The notes below the pieces were generated by a model. That model worked only from the letters and a program-made list of their open reading frames with translations, searched no databases and was not told the origin of the DNA. From NCBI RefSeq assembly GCF_037176765.1, contig NC_090034.1:24249375-24313374 (forward strand): a stretch of DNA of 64,000 bases, written 5' to 3'. This document shows, one piece after another, positions 1-12,052 of this stretch (its first letter is position 1; the number at the start of each line of letters is the position of its first letter). The stretch comes from Anolis sagrei (lineage: Eukaryota > Chordata > Lepidosauria > Squamata > Anolidae). Made by a program: the position numbers and the translations under genes.

Positions 1-644
1 CTAAGCAACTCGATATTGGATGACACCTTTTGTTCTCCCTGCACCTATGACATGATTCACTTGGATTGGACCACATGCAACAGCAGGGTCCATCCAATCC
101 CTTCATTAGTCATGAAACCTCCATTACAATACTGACAGCCCAAGATATTTTTCTGCTTTGACAGCGCCCCTCCCTATGGCTATTTGGTTTTAAATAAAAG
201 TACATAGACTTCAGGGCTAATCATTTTTTTTAATTTATCAGTATACTGGAATTATGTCTCATTTTTTTCCACAAATGACATTTAAGTTGGCTGGTATTAA
301 TATAGAGTATGGTAAATAAAAGCAGTTGAAACTCGAATAAGATCAAAGGTAAACATAAATTAAAGGCAGAATTTAAAATAATTGTTTAACATTATTTTGA
401 CCCTTGAAACAGAAAACCCCACAACATAAGGACATCTTCTCCTCCCTGACAGTAAGAAGACTGCGAAGGTATATTATATAACAATGTGCTGTTTTCCATA
501 GAACCCAAAATTTAGTAGCTAAAGCAGTTGCCTGTCACAGAAGGTGGGGCCAATCTTGGGCACGCATCAGCTATGCTGCTCTGCACTTGGATAATAATTA
601 TATTTTGAGAAGAAATTAATTATGCAATTGCATAAGACAAGGGA

Positions 645-765
645 CGGGAACTGTGTGGCCCTCCAGATGTTTTTGAGTCCAACTATCATCACCCCCTGCA
701 AAGGGATTCAATAGTGATGAATGCTTGAGTTGCAGCATCACAACCTTAATTGCCTTCCCTGCTTA
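645..765 (+). repeat. Dispersed repeat fragment (unnamed, probable DNA-transposon debris)
   Basis: The phrase gtggccctccagatgttttt recurs in related form, in either orientation, near 18700-18770, 54170-54275 and 55615-55755. This marks a dispersed squamate repeat. I cannot assign a family name. Confidence 0.4.
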
Positions 766-811
766 ACCCCTTCTCGGGACGATGGCTCTCAGGTGTCTCC
801 GGAGAAGGGGT
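766..811. other. Short inverted repeat
   Basis: The 10-bp arms accccttctc (766-775) and gagaaggggt (802-811) are perfectly complementary, with a 26-nt spacer that allows a few more pairs. The surrounding 800-1260 looks like unique sequence. No function can be assigned. Confidence 0.5.
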
Positions 812-1458
812 ATTCATCATCAAGCACTGACATCGGCAGATTAAATATAATCCATATTTGATGGGGTGTGAATTGCACCTTCTATGCACAGTTCCCATCT
901 GCAGCATTGACTATTTTTCCTCTTTTTTTGGCAAGGCTTTTTCCTTTTCCAGTAACTAACACACTTGGCTGTTACTTCTTCCTACGTACCCCATTCCACC
1001 AGGTTGTACGAATGAATAAGACAACGCAAAAAGAACATCCGTAGTCTTTACATCGTGGAGGGAGCCGTACACACCGTAAATACCATATGCTTTCGATGCT
1101 GCCGCCGCCTTACAATGGAGGGATTACCATCTAATCAGGACCAACCTCACCATTACCCAGAGTAAGACAGCCCTTCAGGCCACAAATTATAGCGGCAGTC
1201 GGAAGGGAGGCAAGCCATGATTGTTACATTATTACTGTCAGGGTTGAGGAGAGCTACTTGGGCAATTTTCTTCTGCTTTATGTGACTTAATCATTTGGTT
1301 GTCTTTGGGTACCACACACCTAGACATGGCTGGATGAGAACGAACACAAGTAGTCAAAGTCCAGAGTTTTTTCCAATGACCAGCAGTGGTTTCTCCAGAT
1401 TTCAAATTGACATTTCTCCTAGCTCTGTGCTGAAAGTACTGGGGGTATAAAACCTGGA

Positions 1459-1460
<2 letters not shown>
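812..1460. other. Unique intronic stretch, no gene seen
   Basis: No repeat family, splice-flanked ORF or RNA gene is recognisable. It could hold conserved non-coding DNA of SHISA9 intron 1; that is only a guess from its complexity. Confidence 0.35.

Positions 1461-1508
<48 letters not shown>
1461..1508. repeat. Compound tetranucleotide microsatellite (TCTG)n(TCTA)n
   Basis: About five TCTG units run directly into about seven TCTA units. Confidence 0.95.
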
Positions 1509-1509
<1 letters not shown>

Positions 1510-2399
1510 ATGACATAGCCATTTTAAAAACCAGTGTTTCCCGCTGCAGTTACATAAGCCTGTCTGGAAACCGAACCCAGGATTTCTGACAAGAAAAGCA
1601 GGAATTATACCAGTCGACCAACACGCCCGAGGTGCTTCTGTGTATGTTGATAAACTCAACATCCATGAATGTCTTCCCTTCCACATTTCTGCTCAGCCAG
1701 TGCCTGTTTCTATTCCAGCACATTATTTGGATGCAGGATCCTTTGCATACATTTTTCTATGCACATTTTTCAAATTTTTGTTGAGAGTGTTTCAGAGAAC
1801 AAAGAAGAGCTGGAGAAACCCAGGCTTTCCTGTCAAATTGCAGCAGCATGTCTACAGTAAATACTAGCTGAGTGTCCCTTCTTCGGAGATTTAAAATGCT
1901 GTATAGATTCCTGTATAATTTGGGGTGGTGGTGAAATGATTAAATAATAACCTGCAAAAACTGGGTTGACCCATATACACGTCACTGTTAATCTGGATTC
2001 AGAAACTGGATTATATGGCAGTGTAGGTCCAGCCCGAGTTGGTGAGACAATAGCCATTTTAATTAGACACTTGCTGGAAAAGCCTGTGTATACTGTTTTA
2101 ACTAAATTAGGAGAATAAAATGATGCCCCATAGGTTGGAAACATGGACTGTACATTCTAACCCCCAAGAAAGGGGTGCAGTAACAGCAAACCATTCAATT
2201 AACCTCTAATTCAAGCAAAAATTATGCTCAAAATTCCACAACAAACTTCTACCCTACATGGAGTAAGAAACACCACCTGCTCAAGACAGGTTAAGAAAAC
2301 CAAGAGACACAAGAGGTCATATTGCAAGCATATACTGGATGATAGAACACACAAAGAATTTCGGAGGAAAATGAACCTCTCCCTTATGAATTTTAGCAT

Positions 2400-2725
2400 A
2401 AAATGGTACAGTGGGTTAAACTGCTGTGCTGCTGAATTTTCTGACTGAAAGACTGGCAGTTTGAATATGGAGAATGGGATGAGCTCCCACTGTTAGCCCC
2501 AGCTTCCGCCAACCCAGCAATTCAAAATCATGAAAATGTGAGTAGATCTATAGGTACCACTTCAGCAGGAAGGTCACAGTGCTCCATGCAGTCATGCCAG
2601 CCACATGACATTGGAGGCACCTATGGACAAAGCTGGCTCTTCAGCTTAGAAATGGAGATGAGCACCACCCCTGAGTCAGACATGACTAGATTTAATGTCA
2701 AGGGGAAACCTTTACCTTTACGCAC
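2400..2725 (+). mobile_element. Sauria-type tRNA-derived SINE
   Basis: A degenerate tRNA-like head (ggtacagtgggttaaactgc, then a decayed B-box region) is followed by the body shared with copies at 20560-20830, 41355-41690 (minus) and 48555-48870. Shared body phrases include gatgagctcccactgttagc and agtagatctataggtacc. The family is a known squamate SINE; the name is assigned from memory of its body sequence. Confidence 0.75.
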
Positions 2726-2769
2726 TCTTCAAGAAAGGAGTGTGTGCCACAACATTTGATTGACCTGAT

Positions 2770-2890
2770 GCTTAGGCTAGATCTACACTGGCCTATATTC
2801 CAGGATCTTATCCCAGATTACCTGCTTTGAACTGGATTGTACGAGTCTACATTGCCAGATTGATGTATTATTCAGTAAAGAAAGTGATAG
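2770..2890. mobile_element. Palindromic MITE fragment
   Basis: Carries the repeated palindrome theme ctacactggc...gaactggattgta...gtctacattgcca. The same family occurs at 16345-16445, 18495-18630, 25130-25340 plus 27347-27440, 43865-43955 and 46610-46735. Probably a non-autonomous DNA transposon; family name not determined. Confidence 0.6.
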
Positions 2891-3239
2891 TCCTGAATCT
2901 GTAAGATCTGGAGCAGGATCTCTCCTTCATAGCATACCATAAACCAGTAGACTTGGTGGCAATGAATACCAATTGCTGATACTTAGCAGCATCTTCTCTG
3001 TCATGATCCTGAAGGACACAAGCCATAAATACCACTGCTATAATGTGGAATACAGTACAATATCCTGATCCTTATATGCAGATTCTTTTGCCAGATATCT
3101 GTCAGATGGGAATTAAAGTGCTGCCATAGTATGAGAAAAGTAGGAGGAGGCTGTTTGCACCTGGACTGAAAAGAGTTAGGAATGTCAGAGCGGGTAAGAA
3201 ACACAGACAGGCATGAGAACTTTGTCATGTCGTGTTTTG

Positions 3240-4440
3240 ATTAATGCACCAACAGAACACACTCATGGTAATGGTAACCTGATGCTATTGCCCCAACCTT
3301 ATTTTCCATCTTCATCACTATAATGCTGCACCTTGTTGATGGGAAGCTTCCCATCAGCGTGAAAATCACATATCGGACATATGGCCAGCTATTTAACCTC
3401 AGTAGACTGAAAGCCAAATCCAAGGTCAGAACAACCTATGTTATAGAACTCCAATATGCTGATGATAATATAGTCTGTGCTAACTCAGAAGAAGACCTAC
3501 AAGCCACTCTAAAACCTTTGCAGAAGCATACGAAAAGCTTGGCCTCTCACTGAACATTGAGAAAACCAAAGTGCTCTTCCAGCAGTCACCAACCAGTTCC
3601 TCTGCAATGCCAGAAAAACAGCTTAATGGTGTAACATTAGAAAATGCTGACCATTTCCACTACCGTGGCAGCCACCTCTCCGCAAAACTCAACATTGACA
3701 CTGAAATACAAGATGGCCTAAGCTCTGCAAGTGCAGCATTTTTCCGAATGAAGCAGAGTGTTTGAAAATTGGGACATCTGTAGGGAACCAGGCTGCTTGT
3801 TTACAAAGCCATTCTCCTCCCAATCCTGTTATACGCCTATGAAATGTGGACTGTCTACAGACGTCACACTCAATTCCTGGAATGATTCCATCAGGGTCCC
3901 CTCTGAAAAATCCTGCAAATCTCTTGGGAAGAAGACAGGCAAATATCAGCATTCTGGAAGAAGAAGCAAAGACCATCAGGATTGCAGCCATGATCCTCCT
4001 CCATCTACTTCACTGGGCTGAATGCCATGCTGTCAGAATGCCCAAAGATCACCATCTCCCAAAGTTGTTATTATACTTTCAGCTGAATAATGGGAAATGG
4101 AATGCTGGTGGACAGGAAAAGAGATTCAAAGGTGGGCTTAAAGCTCACCTTAAAAACTGTGACATAGACACTGAGAGAGAACTGGGAAGCCCTGGCCCTT
4201 GAGCGCTCTTACTGGAGATCAGCTGTTACCAACAGTGCTGTGGAATTCGAAGAGGCACAAATGGAGGGAGAAAGGGAGAAACGTATCAGGAGAAAGGAGG
4301 TGTATCAAGCCAATGCTTATTGGGATCGCCCATCATCTGGAAAGCAATGTCCTCACTGTGGAAGAACAGTCACCTAAGGACCCATCGCCAAGATCCTACA
4401 CTTGGAAGGCAATCAGACTCGGACACGAGGAATCGCCAAA
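3240..4440 (+). pseudogene. RTE-like LINE, 3' half of reverse-transcriptase ORF, decayed
   Basis: Translation in shifting frames shows the reverse-transcriptase catalytic motif LQYADDN near 3450, then NIEKTKVLFQ, followed by AILLPILLYAYEMWTVYR-like sequence near 3800-3870 and a terminal CPHCGRTVT zinc-finger-like motif near 4350. Frames change several times and stops are present, so this is a dead copy. A second copy lies at 39245-40935. This ending is typical of RTE-related endonuclease-reverse-transcriptase elements; the exact clade is uncertain. Confidence 0.7.
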
Positions 4441-5523
4441 GGAAGGAAGGGAGGGAGGGAGGGAGGGCGGGAGGAGTAATGGAAACCTGATGTTGACCAA
4501 TAACAAAACACTACACCAACTTTCAAAATGCAATACCCTTATAAATCATGTAACTGTGACTGATTAATCTCTCAATCCTGACCATAATGTAGTATATAGT
4601 TTGCTTTTACCTGTCTTTACTGATAAAGTTGTATCAAGTGCTTGCAAGTGAGAGACAGACCAGGCACTGCCCATATCTTTCTGCTCACACCTACCTTCTG
4701 ATTCTTTTTTTTTACTGAAGACATGAAGGACTGCATGGAGAACTTCTATCTGCATATGCACAACCTTTAAGCTCTTCAGAGGAGGTGCTTCTCTCAATCC
4801 CACCACCTTTCCAAACACCGCAAATGGAAAAACATGAGACTTGGTGGCTGCTCCCAGACGCTTGAACTCCATTCCAAAGGAAGCTAGACTGATAGCCATT
4901 CTTATTTGAAAATGAGTGTTTAGAGTGGTTTTAAGTTGATGAGAAAGTTTAATATTTTTTTCAAATCCAAAATTAGTATTTTTTTAACCGACATCAGTTT
5001 TTACTCATAAGTCTTTTCATCTTGTTAGCAATCTTGGGGGAAAGCCAAGGCATAAATAAAGGAGACAGATCAATAGATGCACAGTATGTTCCTGTCCAAG
5101 GGCAGCCCAGTCACAGAGATGTATTACTGGGAGTCACTTCAGCTACAACTGATGTTCTATGTTCAGCTTTAGGTTCTACCAGAACCGACTAGCTTTGCGG
5201 CTAATTAGGTGCTTTAATTCAAGGAGGGAATAAAAATAGGATTTGGATTTGCTTCTTGGATCCTTTGGTGATTACCTCACAGTGAGCAAAGGTTGTGGAC
5301 TTCCAGTAATAGATCAATATAAGGGAGGGAGGGAGGAAGATCATGTTTCTACCTAAATTGGTTAAGTGAAATGAAGAAATTTTGGGATTAACACTCAGAC
5401 TTTTATGAGGAAGGACTAGGAATCTTCAGATATATTTTTCAATGAACTACAAATTCCAGGGCTCATCAGCACCAATTCAAGGTTTATAAATATCCAGACA
5501 TGGACTTAACCTATGTGTATAAA

Positions 5524-5810
5524 TCTATATAAATAAAAATGTAATACTCGGGATTAACATAACTCAAAAACCACTGAACCAATTGACACCAAATTTGGAC
5601 ACAATACACCTATCAGGCCAACAAGTGACCTCTCTCATAAAAGACACTGAAAAACACAGCAGAATATACTTTAAAAGCTAAGAAATAAAAAAATACATTA
5701 CAATACATTCGTAAAACCATATATATACACGTATACACACACACACACACACACACAAAACACATATACACATACTGGGCCACAGCAACACGTGGCAGGG
5801 GAATTGCTAG
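5524..5810 (+). mobile_element. Non-autonomous Helitron (287 bp)
   Basis: Starts with TC (TCTATATAAATA), ends with CTAG followed by T, and has a short hairpin just upstream of the end (gccac ... gtggc in gccacagcaacacgtggc). These are Helitron hallmarks. A close copy lies at 22281-22577. It is inserted between units of a 31-bp minisatellite (see 6658-6721) and contains a CA microsatellite. Confidence 0.8.
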
Positions 5811-5864
5811 TATTTAGATATGGACCTATTCTATGTATATAAATATCCAGAATTCAAAATGACC

Positions 5865-6655
5865 TTAACAGATAAGAGAGATGATTGGTCAAAACTAACA
5901 AAATTAAGTTCAACAGGGACAAATGCAAAATAGTCCACTTAAGCAGAAAAATAAAACGCAAAGATACAGAATGGAGGAGGCCTGGCTCAATAGCAGTAGG
6001 TGTGGAAAAGATCTTGATGTCCTCGTGGGAAACAAGTTAATGTGAGGTGGCAGCTAAAATAGCCAATGAGATTTTGGGCTGCATCAATAAGAGTCTAGTG
6101 CCTAGATCCGGGGAAGTTATGCTACTCCTTCTCTTCTATTCTTCCTTGGTCAACTCACACCCGGAATCACACTGTGTCCATTTCTGGGCACTGCAATTGA
6201 AGGAAGATGTTGACAAGCTGGAACGTGTCCAGAGGAGGGTGACTCAAATGGTCTGGAGAACAAGCCCTATGAGGAGTGGTTGAAAGAGCTGGGCAAATTT
6301 AGCCTGCAGAAGAGAAGGCTGAGAGGAGACATGATGAGGGCCATGGATAAAGATGTGAGGGGAAGTCACAAGGTAGCAGGCTTGTTTTCTGCTGCCCTGG
6401 AGACTAGGACATGGAACAATGACTTCAAACTACAGGAAAGGAGATTCCGTTTGAACATGAGGAAGAACTTCTAATTGCAAGGAGAGCTGTTCAGCAGTGG
6501 AACTCTCTGCTCCTTCTTTGGAGGCTTTTCAACAAAGGCTGAATGGCCATCTGTCTGAGGTGCTTTGAATACAATTTTCCTGCTTTTTGGCAAAATAGGG
6601 TTTGACTGCATGGCTGACAAGGTCTCTTCCAACTCTATGATTCTACTTTATTTAT
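5865..6655 (+). pseudogene. CR1 LINE, 5'-truncated 3' end
   Basis: Peptides in broken frames match the CR1 ORF2 C-terminus: HSSLVNSHPESHCVHFWALQ-like, LERVQRRVTQMV, KRRLRGDMM and RRFRLNMRKNF. The 3' UTR ends with the squamate CR1 phrase tctcttccaactctatgatt. The copy contains frameshifts and is inactive. It interrupts the 31-bp minisatellite. Confidence 0.85.
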
Positions 6656-6657
6656 AT

Positions 6658-6721
6658 ATATATCCAGGCATGGACCTATTCTATGAGTATAAATACCCAG
6701 ACATTGACCTACTCTATGTGT
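6658..6721 (+). repeat. 31-bp minisatellite, units separated by insertions
   Basis: Two adjacent units of the type tatccagacatggacctatt-ctatgtgtataaa are here. Further units sit at about 5484-5516 and 5812-5850. The Helitron and the CR1 copy lie between the units. Confidence 0.65.
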
Positions 6722-7704
6722 AGGCAGTAGATGACAATAAAAAACAATAAATATGATTGTTCTAGGTGGAGATATTTCTCACCTATCAACCCCGCTTTTC
6801 TATTCTTTAAATGCCTAACACCGTTTGAAACTAATACAGAGGAGCACAACAATCATTTGTTGATTTGACCTCATTTATTGCTTTTTTATTTTTATCCTCT
6901 CCCTGAAAGCAAACTTTAGACACAAAATCATTGGGAGTGATGTAAATGGTTGTGTGCGCATAATATGCCTGCACATTATATAGTAAATGAGCAATGATCG
7001 CCAGAACAGGCTATGCTCCAAAACATGGGAGAGGAGGTGCCAGGATCTATTTTGCATTTTACTCAAATTCGGAGGACAACCAATTGGAGCCTGATTCTAA
7101 AAATGTACATTTAGCGTGAAACAACATGGTGATTCTGGACACATGGGGTGGAAGGCTGTTAGGGAAATTTACACGTCCTTATGGCTGCCGTTGGTGAAGC
7201 ACAGAAATCTAGTAAAATGCAAAATAGACCTGACTGTGGCACTTCTTTATAGACTTCCTTCAGATTAGTTGTAAAGATTGGCAGGGTGTTAAACACAGGG
7301 CTTGGAATCGATGGATGAGAAGTATCTCCATCCAAGTCTAGAGTTTTAAATGTATTTTTTATTGTTATGCAGCGCTTAGATAGTTTGACATACAGTCTAG
7401 AAATTATGCAAATAAGGCATTTTTGTGCATTGCGTTCCTTGCCATAACGAACTCATTGACCTTACATCGTAGATAAATAAATATCTGTGTATAAGAGCTA
7501 GGAACAGATCGTAAACAAAAACAGGGAAAGAGAAGACTCTTCTGTATTATTACGATCTGCTTCTTGTTAGAAATAGCAACCTTCTTCAAGTCTCCACTAG
7601 TTATTTGTTGTGCATATAATTCAGATTGCTTACTGTACAGTATATGTGTATTGGCAGGCAATTTTACCGCCCACAACTCTTTGTTGTAGGAGGAGCTGCA
7701 GACC
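6722..7704. other. Unique intronic stretch, no gene seen
   Basis: I see no repeat family or exon-like ORF here. Short ORFs in both strands lack recognisable domains. Confidence 0.4.
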
Positions 7705-7900
7705 ATTTATTTATTTATTTGCTTGTTTGTTTGTTTGCTTCATTTATATCCCACCTTTCTCACCCCATAGGGGGACTCAAGGTAGCTTACAACTCCAGCA
7801 AGATCCAATGCCATTTAAAACATAACCATAAAACATGTCCCGTCAACTAGAACAATTAAAACAGCCAAGTAAATAAAACACATAGAATAATAACAGAGCA
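7705..7900 (-). mobile_element. LINE 3'-end fragment (L2-like)
   Basis: Begins with T-rich tetranucleotide repeats (ttta, tttg), followed by tatatcccacctttctcacc and ggggactcaaggtagcttac. In reverse this is the ending seen on L2 copies in this window (compare 40350-40417). Confidence 0.65.
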
Positions 7901-8395
7901 AAAACATATAAAATGATGGTACAATTCATCCATAATCCTTGCTCATAATCCTTATTCAGACCATGTGATCAGGACTGGGATTGTTCAGGACTCAGATTCC
8001 ATTGGAGTTTCAGACTAGACAGAGACTCTATTAGATTGATAAGATTATAAGAGAGATGCCCTGTGCCACCTACACAGACAAACTATTTCAAATCCTATTT
8101 GTAACTAGATTGATAAGCAAAGTACCTGTATGCCAAACACATGAAGTTTGTGAGTAAACCAACTATGTTACTTCTAAAGAAGTCTGCTTATTTTGGTCTC
8201 TTAAGAGCATGATTTAAAGGCAAATACATTTTAAGGGAGAGTTGATGCTTTTGGGCAACTAAAAGAACACTTCTGAAACTTTGTGTATGTTTTGTGCATT
8301 GGCATATCTTTGTCTCTAACAGTTCAAAGACATACCTAGGCATATCAGTTTAACAGCTGAGAAACCTAATTGCTTTGTATGAATGTTATTTTCTC

Positions 8396-8520
8396 AAAAG
8401 GTGATGACACTAACAGGTCATGCTTTTACCAAAAGATTATGACATCATTTTTCAAAAGGTTATAAGTTCTAACAAGGTCATGTCTTTCCAAAGATCATAA
8501 AATCTCCAAAAGGTTATATA
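8396..8520 (+). repeat. Imperfect ~57-bp tandem duplication
   Basis: Two diverged units start tcaaaaggtgatgacactaa and tcaaaaggttataagttcta; each contains aggtcatg followed by a second caaa-gat-at block. Function unknown. Confidence 0.5.
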
Positions 8521-8554
8521 AATTTCCATTTTCCAAAACTTCTAGTGCTGATAC

Positions 8555-8670
8555 ACAACAACAACAACAATTTATTTATTAATTTCAAACATTTATATCC
8601 TGTCCTTCTCAACTCCCAAGGGGGGATTGAGGGCTGCTTACAACTGGCAACAACAACAACAACAACATTT
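8555..8670 (-). mobile_element. LINE 3'-end fragment flanked by (CAA)n
   Basis: An L2-like 3' tail in reverse (tttatatcctgtccttctca ... ggcttacaactgg-like) sits between two CAA-repeat tracts, which could be a target duplication or slippage. Confidence 0.55.
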
Positions 8671-9865
8671 GATTATGGTCCAAAGACCCTTATTACACCG
8701 TAGGTGTATAAGGTATGCAAAGTGAGGCTTCAAAAGAGTTCAAGGCAGAAAATGAAACAAGAACCCCCAAATCTACAGAGCCCTGCACCTCCAAAGCTGG
8801 TTTCCCTTGCAAATCAAGCCCATCTCTTATTGATCATCCTTTGCATACAATAACATGAGTTTCCGACAAGTTCTTAAATATGTTCTGCTCTTCCCCCCTG
8901 GTAGTAAAAATGATCACCCATCATCCGGTTTATAAATAGGAAATAATTGCTAGTGAAAGATCTGGTGATGCATTCCGAAGCCTATTTTGGGTGCCTTGGT
9001 ACAGGGGAGGTTGTTAATCACAAAGCAAATGGCAAGATCTTTGTCAGGGAAGGTACAGCAGGTGCTGAAATCATCTCGAAGGGGAAGAGGAGGGAGAGAT
9101 GGAGGAGGAGAGAGGGACTTCTTTAGGGCAGAACGGCCAACAGAAACAGAGGCATCGTTGGCAATCCTTCCAGATGAGCAGAGCCTCCAGGTGTGTTGGC
9201 TTACTGCTCTCCTCAATGCAGGCAGCATCCACGTCTGCAGCCCAATAATACGCCTGGGAGGCACAGAGTTGGAAAAGGGTGACCTAGAGGGCGGCACTGA
9301 TTTAAGAGAACTGTTATTTGGTCTTGCTATTCAAACTGTTAGGTTTTTTAAAAATTATTTTATGCACAAATGTTGTTCCCCATCTGTTTTGCTTTCATGT
9401 GTCGGGGATTAGCATAATGAATCAAGCAAACCAAACAACTTGACAGATAGGGGTTTTTTTTTGTCTTTTGATTCCCCGCTGTTCCCAAAAACTGGTGTGC
9501 AAAAGGAGGGAGGGAAAAGATCCTGATGGTTTGGGTTTTTAAAAAAATAATTATCTAAATTCATTTGAATGCTGGCTCATACATGTATTTATTAGATAAT
9601 AATAAAATTGTGTGGCCTCAACGCCACTTGTCAGATTGTCTGCCAAAAACCTGCTTGAGATTTGAGCAAAGCCTATTTGCATCAAGGGGGTGGCAGAAGT
9701 GGAACAAGATCAATTTGGTGGCTGTGCAACAGAATTCCCCCTCCATCCTCATCCATGGAATGATCCAGCTAGTGATTTGGTTTACTTATATGGTAGACTT
9801 CTTTTACTGATTGACTTGTAGTCTTTCCTTCTCCACGTGCCATATGCATTTTCCCTATCTCACTT
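8671..9865. other. Unique intronic stretch, no gene seen
   Basis: No repeat family is recognised. The region around 8987-9412 stays open for 141 codons on the plus strand but has no domain and no splice signals in a matching frame, so I do not call it. Confidence 0.4.
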
Positions 9866-9867
9866 CC

Positions 9868-10010
9868 TCAGAGCATTGCAAAGGCTCCTTCTTTGAGAGC
9901 TTTGAAACAGAGGCTGGGTGGCCATCTGTCGGGAGGGCTCTGATTGTGCCTTTCCTGCATGGAAGACTAGGGTGGGGCTGAATGGCCCTGTGATTCTCTG
10001 ATTGCAAGCT
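9868..10010 (+). mobile_element. CR1 LINE 3'-UTR fragment
   Basis: Contains ggctgggtggccatctgtcg and the terminal tgaatggccctgtgattctc typical of the CR1 3' end. Confidence 0.75.
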
Positions 10011-10164
10011 GGAAGGCGGGGAAGTGTTTTGTTGTCTCACTGTGTGTGCAGCGATAAACGAATGATTATGATCATGGCGTGAATATAAAATTAAGTGCGA
10101 TGAAAAAGTAATGAGCCATTAGAAAACTATCTCCAGATTCTCCATACAGTATTATTAGCTTTCA

Positions 10165-11045
10165 CTAATTGGGCAGCCCCCTAATCATGATCAAGGAAGG
10201 GGTTTATCCTGGGAAGTATGATTTGAGGGAAGGAAAAGTGTTCCTCTCTTCTGCTTTGGTCAGACCTCTTTACCTGGGATAATAGCCCAGCATCCAATTC
10301 TGGGCAAAGCAAATCGAGAGGGATATTATTGACTCTAAGCTGGAAGAGGGAGACTAAAAGGATCAAAGGACTGGAAGCCAAGAATCCCCCTCAGGAGCAG
10401 CTTAAAGGGCTGGGGATGTTCCGCTGGGAGAAAAGAAGGCTAAGAGAAGAAGGGGACATGAGAGGAGCCATGGAGAAATAAGTGGAACAGATGTTGTAAG
10501 GAAAAGGGAGCAGGCTTCCGTTCTGCTGCCTGGAGACTCAATGGAGCCATGGGTTCAAATGACTGGGAAGGAGATTCCACCTGAACTTTATTATAGGAAG
10601 AGCTTCCTCATAAGAGCTTTTTCAACTAGTGGAACTCTCTACCTCGGAGTCCAGTAGAAACACATTTTGGGGGGCTTTTAAACAGAGGCTGGATGGTCAT
10701 CTATCGGGGTGGGTTTTGATGGTGTTTTTCCTGCATCATGGCAGAAAGAAGGGGGTTGGGCTAAATGGCCTTTGGGGGTCCCTTCCAATTCTAGGATTCT
10801 ATGATCAGAGGCTAGATGGCCATCTGTTGGGTGGGCTTTGATGGTAATTTTCCTGCATAATGGCAGAAAGAAGGGGATTGGGCTAAATGGCCTTTGGGGG
10901 TCCCTTCCAATTCTAGGATGCTATGAGGCCGGATGGTCATCTGTCACATGAGCTTTGATGGTGATTTTCCTGCCTAATGGCAGAAAGAAGAGGGTTGGGC
11001 TAGATGGCTTTTGGGGATCCCTTCCAACTCTAGGATTCTATGAAC
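10165..11045 (+). mobile_element. CR1 LINE 3' end with tail present three times in tandem
   Basis: Coding remnants (taagagaagaaggggacatg and neighbours) match the CR1 ORF2 C-terminus. The ~120-bp 3' UTR then occurs three times head to tail, at about 10683-10805, 10806-10925 and 10926-11045. Each unit runs from a gg(c)t(g/a)gatggcc/tcatct phrase to aggatt/gctatga. Confidence 0.8.
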
Positions 11046-11744
11046 AGGAGCCAGCCACACACTCCTTGGGCACCTCCTTCTCTGGAGGCTTCAAGCAGAG
11101 GCATCAGTTGCGCTTCTCCTGCCTGTGCTTCTCTTCCGACACTGATTGTCCCCAAGGGGTCTGAATGGGGAAGGCCGCTCTAGCAATGCCAAGGACACCC
11201 TTCTTGGCCTTTGACCTCCCCCTTGGGCTTCCCGACAATGAGGCTGCAGTGCCATGAAGGGAGAGAGACCGAGAAAAGCTTATTCTTTAGAGGACAAAGG
11301 GATGCAGGTGCAACAAAGTTTGCCCTGTTGCAGGAGCCGCAACAGTTGGCGCGGCCACAGTTGTTGTTTTGGCGGTGATTCCGGCACCCCTTTTGTGCTG
11401 CTTTGTGGGGAGCCCTTTGCTTCCCCCAATAGCATATGGGGAGGGGGGTGAGTCCCATGTCCCCTGAAGTTAGTAGTAGGCTTTCCCCCTTGTATTCCTT
11501 CTTTCATATTTCCTCTTGCTTGAGCCTTCTTCAACACAGTCAACATATCTAATCACACACAGTCAGCCGTCTCGACATTGGCATACTGGACTCTTGCAGA
11601 TTTGATTATTCACGTGCTTGATTAAAATGTCACCTCTCCTCCAGCCTAACCCTCTGGTCAATTTTGACTGGAGGAACTAGAGATTCCTAGAGAAAAATAC
11701 ACTTTCCTGACAGGTCTAAAGTCCAAGACCAACCACACAGTGTC
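11046..11744. other. Intronic stretch, mostly unique
   Basis: The first ~60 bp still resembles CR1 (ctggaggcttcaagcagagg); the rest shows nothing I recognise. Confidence 0.4.
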
Positions 11745-12052
11745 AAGCACTCCTTCCTTTCTTGCTGGCTTCCTCCCTCCCTCCTTCCTCTCTCCTTCCT
11801 TCCTTTCTTCTTCCTCCCTTCCTTCTCTTCTTCCTTCCTTCCTTCCCTTCTTCTTTTTCTCCATCCTTCCTTCTCTTCCTCCCTTCTTCTTTCCTCCTTC
11901 CTTCTCTCCTTCCACTCTTCCTTCCTTCCACCTTTACTTCTCCCCTTCCTTCCTTCTTTCCTTCTTTCTTTCCCGTATCCTTTCCTCCTTCCTCTTTTCT
12001 TGCTTTCTTCTCTCCATCTTTCCTTCTCTCCTTCCTTGTTCTCCCTCTCTCT
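11745..12052. repeat. Polypyrimidine tract (CCTT/CTTC-rich), purine on the SHISA9 sense strand
   Basis: Almost unbroken C/T on the plus strand. It merges with the splice-donor array at 12053-13215, giving about 1.47 kb of strand-asymmetric DNA. Such mirror-like tracts can form triplex DNA in vitro; no function is claimed. Confidence 0.9.

Noticed and set aside
8987-9412. 141-codon plus-strand frame
   Set aside because: No recognisable domain, and the opposite strand is open over the same span. It lies in SHISA9 intron 1 with no supporting signals.
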